Made by a program: the position numbers and the translations under genes. From the NCBI RefSeq assembly GCF_011752935.1, contig NZ_VWWO01000003.1:992001-1056000 (forward strand): a stretch of 64,000 nucleotides of DNA, given 5' to 3'. The DNA comes from Chitinophaga sp. Cy-1792. GTDB taxonomy: Bacteria > Bacteroidota > Bacteroidia > Chitinophagales > Chitinophagaceae. Under the pieces are notes generated by a model. The model did no database searches. It worked only from the letters and a program-made list of their open reading frames with translations, and was not told the origin of the DNA. Positions 61,171 through 64,000 of the stretch are shown one piece after another (position 1 is the first letter of the stretch; each line of letters opens with the position of its first letter).

Positions 61171-61941
61171 ATGGAAAAAACAGCCACTTTCGACAGATTA
61201 TTACAGATCATGGACGATCTGAGAGAAAAATGCCCCTGGGATCGTAAACAGACCATCCAGACGCTCCGGCAGCTTACCATAGAAGAAACCTATGAGCTGG
61301 CAGACGCGATTACCGATGAAGACTGGAAATCGATCAAAGAGGAACTGGGAGATATCCTCCTCCATATCGTCTTTTACGCAAAAATCGGCTCCGAACAACA
61401 AAAATTCGACATAAATGATGTCATCAACGGTGTTTGTGAGAAACTCATCCACCGCCATCCGCACATTTATGGTGATGTACAGGTAGCTGATGAAGAAGAA
61501 GTTAAACAGAACTGGGAGAAATTAAAACTCAAAGAAGGCAAAAAATCTGTCCTCAGCGGTGTGCCTAAATCCCTCCCTGCCCTCGTAAAAGCCATGCGCA
61601 TCCAGGAAAAAGCCAAACAAACCGGCTTCGAATGGGAAAATAACGACCAGGTATTCGATAAAATCACGGAAGAAATGAACGAACTCCGCGATGCCGTGAA
61701 GGAAGGGAATAAAGATGAAATGGAAGCCGAATTCGGTGACGTAATGTTCTCGCTGGTAAACTATTCCAGGTTCCTTGAAATCGATGCAGAAAACGCCCTT
61801 GAACGTACAAATAAGAAATTCCAGCGCCGCTTCCAGCAAATGGAAGAAATGGCATTACAGCAGGGCCGGCGTCTCAACGACATGACCCTCACTGAAATGG
61901 ACCATCTCTGGAATCAGGTGAAAGCCCAGGAAAAAGCATAG
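61171..61941 (+). CDS. mazG: Nucleoside triphosphate pyrophosphohydrolase MazG
   Basis: A 256-residue enzyme with two MazG domains. The N-terminal active domain has CPWDRKQTIQTLRQLTIEE (about 21-39), the EExxE motif (Glu38, Glu39, Glu42) and ExxD (Glu58, Asp61). A HPHIYGDV segment follows, and a second domain with EEMNELRDAV and EFGDVMFSLVNYSRF lies in the C-terminal part. It hydrolyses non-canonical or excess (d)NTPs to monophosphates. The next gene starts 19 nt after the stop, perhaps by coupling. Confidence 0.95.
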   Translation: MEKTATFDRLLQIMDDLREKCPWDRKQTIQTLRQLTIEETYELADAITDEDWKSIKEELGDILLHIVFYAKIGSEQQKFDINDVINGVCEKLIHRHPHIYGDVQVADEEEVKQNWEKLKLKEGKKSVLSGVPKSLPALVKAMRIQEKAKQTGFEWENNDQVFDKITEEMNELRDAVKEGNKDEMEAEFGDVMFSLVNYSRFLEIDAENALERTNKKFQRRFQQMEEMALQQGRRLNDMTLTEMDHLWNQVKAQEKA

Positions 61942-61960
61942 TCTCCCAAATACTTATATC

Positions 61961-64000
61961 TTGATAGACGTTAAAGAAATACGGCTGTTCTTCCTCAGAC
62001 ACGGCTACCTGCTGATCGTGGCGGCATGGTTATTTACTTTTGCCTTCCTCTTCAGCAATTACTGGTCTTACTATTCTTCGCCGCAAGGGGTACAGCACAG
62101 CCTGGAAAAAAGTGTCCGCGACAGGGAAGAGGCCTTCCTCAATCATATCCAGGATACCTCCCTGGTCAATTCCCTGTTTAACCGCACCTACACGGAAAAA
62201 AACGTCCGGTACTTCGCGGCACAGGAGTACGATATCTTCGCCTTCGACTCCACCAAAGCGGAAGGCTCCTGGCTCGCATTCTGGAGTACCTCCCTCGTTC
62301 AGCCGGATTACTATTCCTATGCTATTCACGATGGCGACTACTTCCAGAAACTGAAAAATGGCTACTATGAAATGCTGGTACGCACCGTACCCGCACCAAA
62401 AGGCCATACCCGGCGGATGGTGGCACTCATCCCCGTACGCATGGAATACGCCATTCAGAACCACTACCTGGTAGATCACTTCTTCGATAAACCCGCCCTC
62501 GGACAGGAATACCAGATCATGATCTACCCGCATAACATGGGACAGGAAAACCATATCATCCTGCCTGTTGTCAACAGCGATAAAAAAACATTGTTCTGGC
62601 TGGACTATAACAAAAACCTCCACGCAAGACCACCCAACCTCTTCAGTGTTATCTTCCGTGTGCTGGGAAGTTTATGTGTACTGATATTTATCAATCTGTT
62701 TGTTACACTCCTGGCAAAAACTACCAACCCGCTATACGCATTCCTCGTGCTTCTGGGAACGGTACTGGTATTGCGTGTACTAAGCTACGTATATGCGTTC
62801 CCGTTCAATATGCGCAGCCTCAATTTCTTCGATCCCAGTATCTACGCAAAAGATGAGATTTTCCGCTCCCTCGGCGACCTCGCCATCAACGTAATCCTGG
62901 CTTTCTGGCTGATCGTATTCTTCCGTGAACATGTAAAAACCATCAATCCGCCGGTGATTAAAAAACGCTGGCAACAAAGTCTGGTCATCATCTTCGCAAG
63001 CCTGGTCCTGTTTATAGTAGAACAATTCCTCGCAGACCTGATCCAGAGCCTGGTGATAGATTCCCGTATCTCTTTTGACGTTACCAACTTCTTCAGCCTG
63101 AATGAATATAGTATCATCGGCTTTGTGGTATTGGGTTTTATCTCCTTCAGCTTCCTCTTTTTCTCACAGATCATCAACTACCTGTTGAATGAACTGACCA
63201 ACTTCCGCTACCGTACAAAGTATATCTGGCTTGCCTTTGTAGGAATTCTATGGATACTTTTCCGGCTCAATAATCCCGATGTACCGTTTACGATTATGAT
63301 GGTAATCTGGCTGGTACTGTATATCGTACTGCTGGATTTCATTGCAGACAGGTTTGAGAGTACCATGGCCACCGTGCCTTTCCTCTTCTGGCTTTTCCTG
63401 CTAACCATCACCACCTCGGGAGCACTGGTATATTACAATAATCAAAAGGAAATCTCTGTAAGACAAAATCTCGCGAAAGATCTCTCCAAACAAAAAGATC
63501 CTTACCTGGAAATATTGCTGAATGATGTAGGTAAGAAGATGGAGACAGATGAATACCTGCAGAGCTTTTTCGAGAACAGGGGAGGACGTGTGCCGGTAAA
63601 GTCAGAAATGGAAAATGATCTCATCCAGAAATATTTCCAGGGGTACCTGAGCCGCTTCAACGTAACATTTTATCCCTATGACGAAAATGGTGACCCTGTA
63701 TACGCTTCAGATACCATCAGCCTGATATCATTTAACAGGCACATGTTATTTGATGCAGAAGCTGCACCAGTGCAGCTTGGCGGCAACGACCTGTATTATT
63801 ATGAAAAGAGTTTCAAGCAATATAGTTATATAGGAAAAAAAGAATTTTATAACCCCGCAGACCATGCAGGTATCGGATGGTTGTTGTATGTTATTACACC
63901 TAAACTCAGTACTACAGACCGTATCTACCCTGAACTGCTGGTAGAATCTGATGTAACGGATTACAGCAGGGATAATACCGGCGCCTATAGCTATGCCGTG
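61961..64000 (+). CDS. Large multi-pass membrane sensor, probable histidine kinase (3' partial)
   Basis: An open reading frame of 680 codons from TTG at 61961 to the end of the window, with no stop. Start uncertain: TTG 61961 lies 19 nt past mazG and opens LIDVKEIRLFFLRHGYLL, followed by a transmembrane helix (LIVAAWLFTFAFLFSNYW), while the first ATG is well inside the protein. A periplasmic-type sensor region (about 35-225) and then many hydrophobic helices (about 230-500) follow, then a second sensor-like soluble region. Long Bacteroidota sensor kinases share this layout, but no kinase motif is inside the window, so the function is inferred. Confidence 0.6.
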   Translation, partial: MIDVKEIRLFFLRHGYLLIVAAWLFTFAFLFSNYWSYYSSPQGVQHSLEKSVRDREEAFLNHIQDTSLVNSLFNRTYTEKNVRYFAAQEYDIFAFDSTKAEGSWLAFWSTSLVQPDYYSYAIHDGDYFQKLKNGYYEMLVRTVPAPKGHTRRMVALIPVRMEYAIQNHYLVDHFFDKPALGQEYQIMIYPHNMGQENHIILPVVNSDKKTLFWLDYNKNLHARPPNLFSVIFRVLGSLCVLIFINLFVTLLAKTTNPLYAFLVLLGTVLVLRVLSYVYAFPFNMRSLNFFDPSIYAKDEIFRSLGDLAINVILAFWLIVFFREHVKTINPPVIKKRWQQSLVIIFASLVLFIVEQFLADLIQSLVIDSRISFDVTNFFSLNEYSIIGFVVLGFISFSFLFFSQIINYLLNELTNFRYRTKYIWLAFVGILWILFRLNNPDVPFTIMMVIWLVLYIVLLDFIADRFESTMATVPFLFWLFLLTITTSGALVYYNNQKEISVRQNLAKDLSKQKDPYLEILLNDVGKKMETDEYLQSFFENRGGRVPVKSEMENDLIQKYFQGYLSRFNVTFYPYDENGDPVYASDTISLISFNRHMLFDAEAAPVQLGGNDLYYYEKSFKQYSYIGKKEFYNPADHAGIGWLLYVITPKLSTTDRIYPELLVESDVTDYSRDNTGAYSYAV

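Overview
This window is a chromosomal segment of a Bacteroidota bacterium, most likely a Chitinophaga or close Chitinophagaceae relative. The supporting signs are two SusC/SusD outer-membrane import loci controlled by FecI/FecR-type sigma/anti-sigma pairs, DUF3667, DUF4843 and PKD-like lipoproteins, TlpA thioredoxins with DUF4369-like N-termini, Bacteroidota-type promoters (TTTG/TTG, about 18-19 nt, TAnnTTTG), and above all a type VI secretion system of the Bacteroidota-restricted subtype iii. The genus is an inference; the phylum is firm.

Layout. 1-1.6 kb: end of a SusD gene and a TlpA protein. 1.7-3.1 kb: chromate transporter (minus). 3.4-13.8 kb: sigma, anti-sigma, SusC, SusD, DUF4843, PKD-like lipoprotein, TlpA, all plus and tightly packed, an import locus without carbohydrate-active enzymes. 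14-18.5 kb: single genes (glyoxalase-like protein, oleate hydratase, an AT-rich zeta-type toxin with a putative antitoxin, a DUF5694 protein). 18.7-40.8 kb: T6SS-iii. A long minus-strand run (35183 down to 18708) encodes three or four membrane-complex proteins (TssO-like, TssO, PKD/TssP, TssR), ClpV, sheath TssB/TssC, a flavodoxin-like oxidoreductase, two Hcp (TssD), a lysozyme-like putative effector, VgrG, an unknown protein, a PAAR-like (DUF4280) protein carrying a PoNe-like nuclease core, and its PoNi-like immunity protein. Plus-strand TssE-TssF, minus-strand TssK-TssN and plus-strand TssG complete the baseplate and its anchor. TssJ, TssL, TssM and TssA are absent, as expected for subtype iii. 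40.8-48.6 kb: TPR protein and a second SusC/SusD locus whose sigma factor is divergent from its anti-sigma factor. 48.8-50.6 kb: SGNH hydrolase and a HARE-HTH/restriction-endonuclease-like protein. 50.7-54.4 kb (minus): amidohydrolase preceded by a perfect FNR-type palindrome and a Crp/Fnr regulator, a tandem pair of zinc-ribbon membrane proteins, and a SMI1/KNR4 protein. 54.5-54.8 kb: tRNA-Gly(GCC)-tRNA-Leu(UAA) operon with promoter and terminator. 54.8-64 kb: secreted YD-like protein, DUF3667, crotonase, small lipoprotein, Tex, MazG, and a large membrane sensor running off the window.

Two non-coding themes stand out. A composite three-hairpin repeat occurs three times (1658-1720, 18564-18622, 58538-58598), always between convergent genes. 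A near-identical terminator family (consensus AAGGCAYYGC, 4-nt loop, GCGGTGCCTT) occurs four times. Together with the T6SS effector module (nuclease followed by a C-terminal glycine zipper, orphan lysozyme-like gene, unknown gene between VgrG and PAAR), these are the observations most worth following up.
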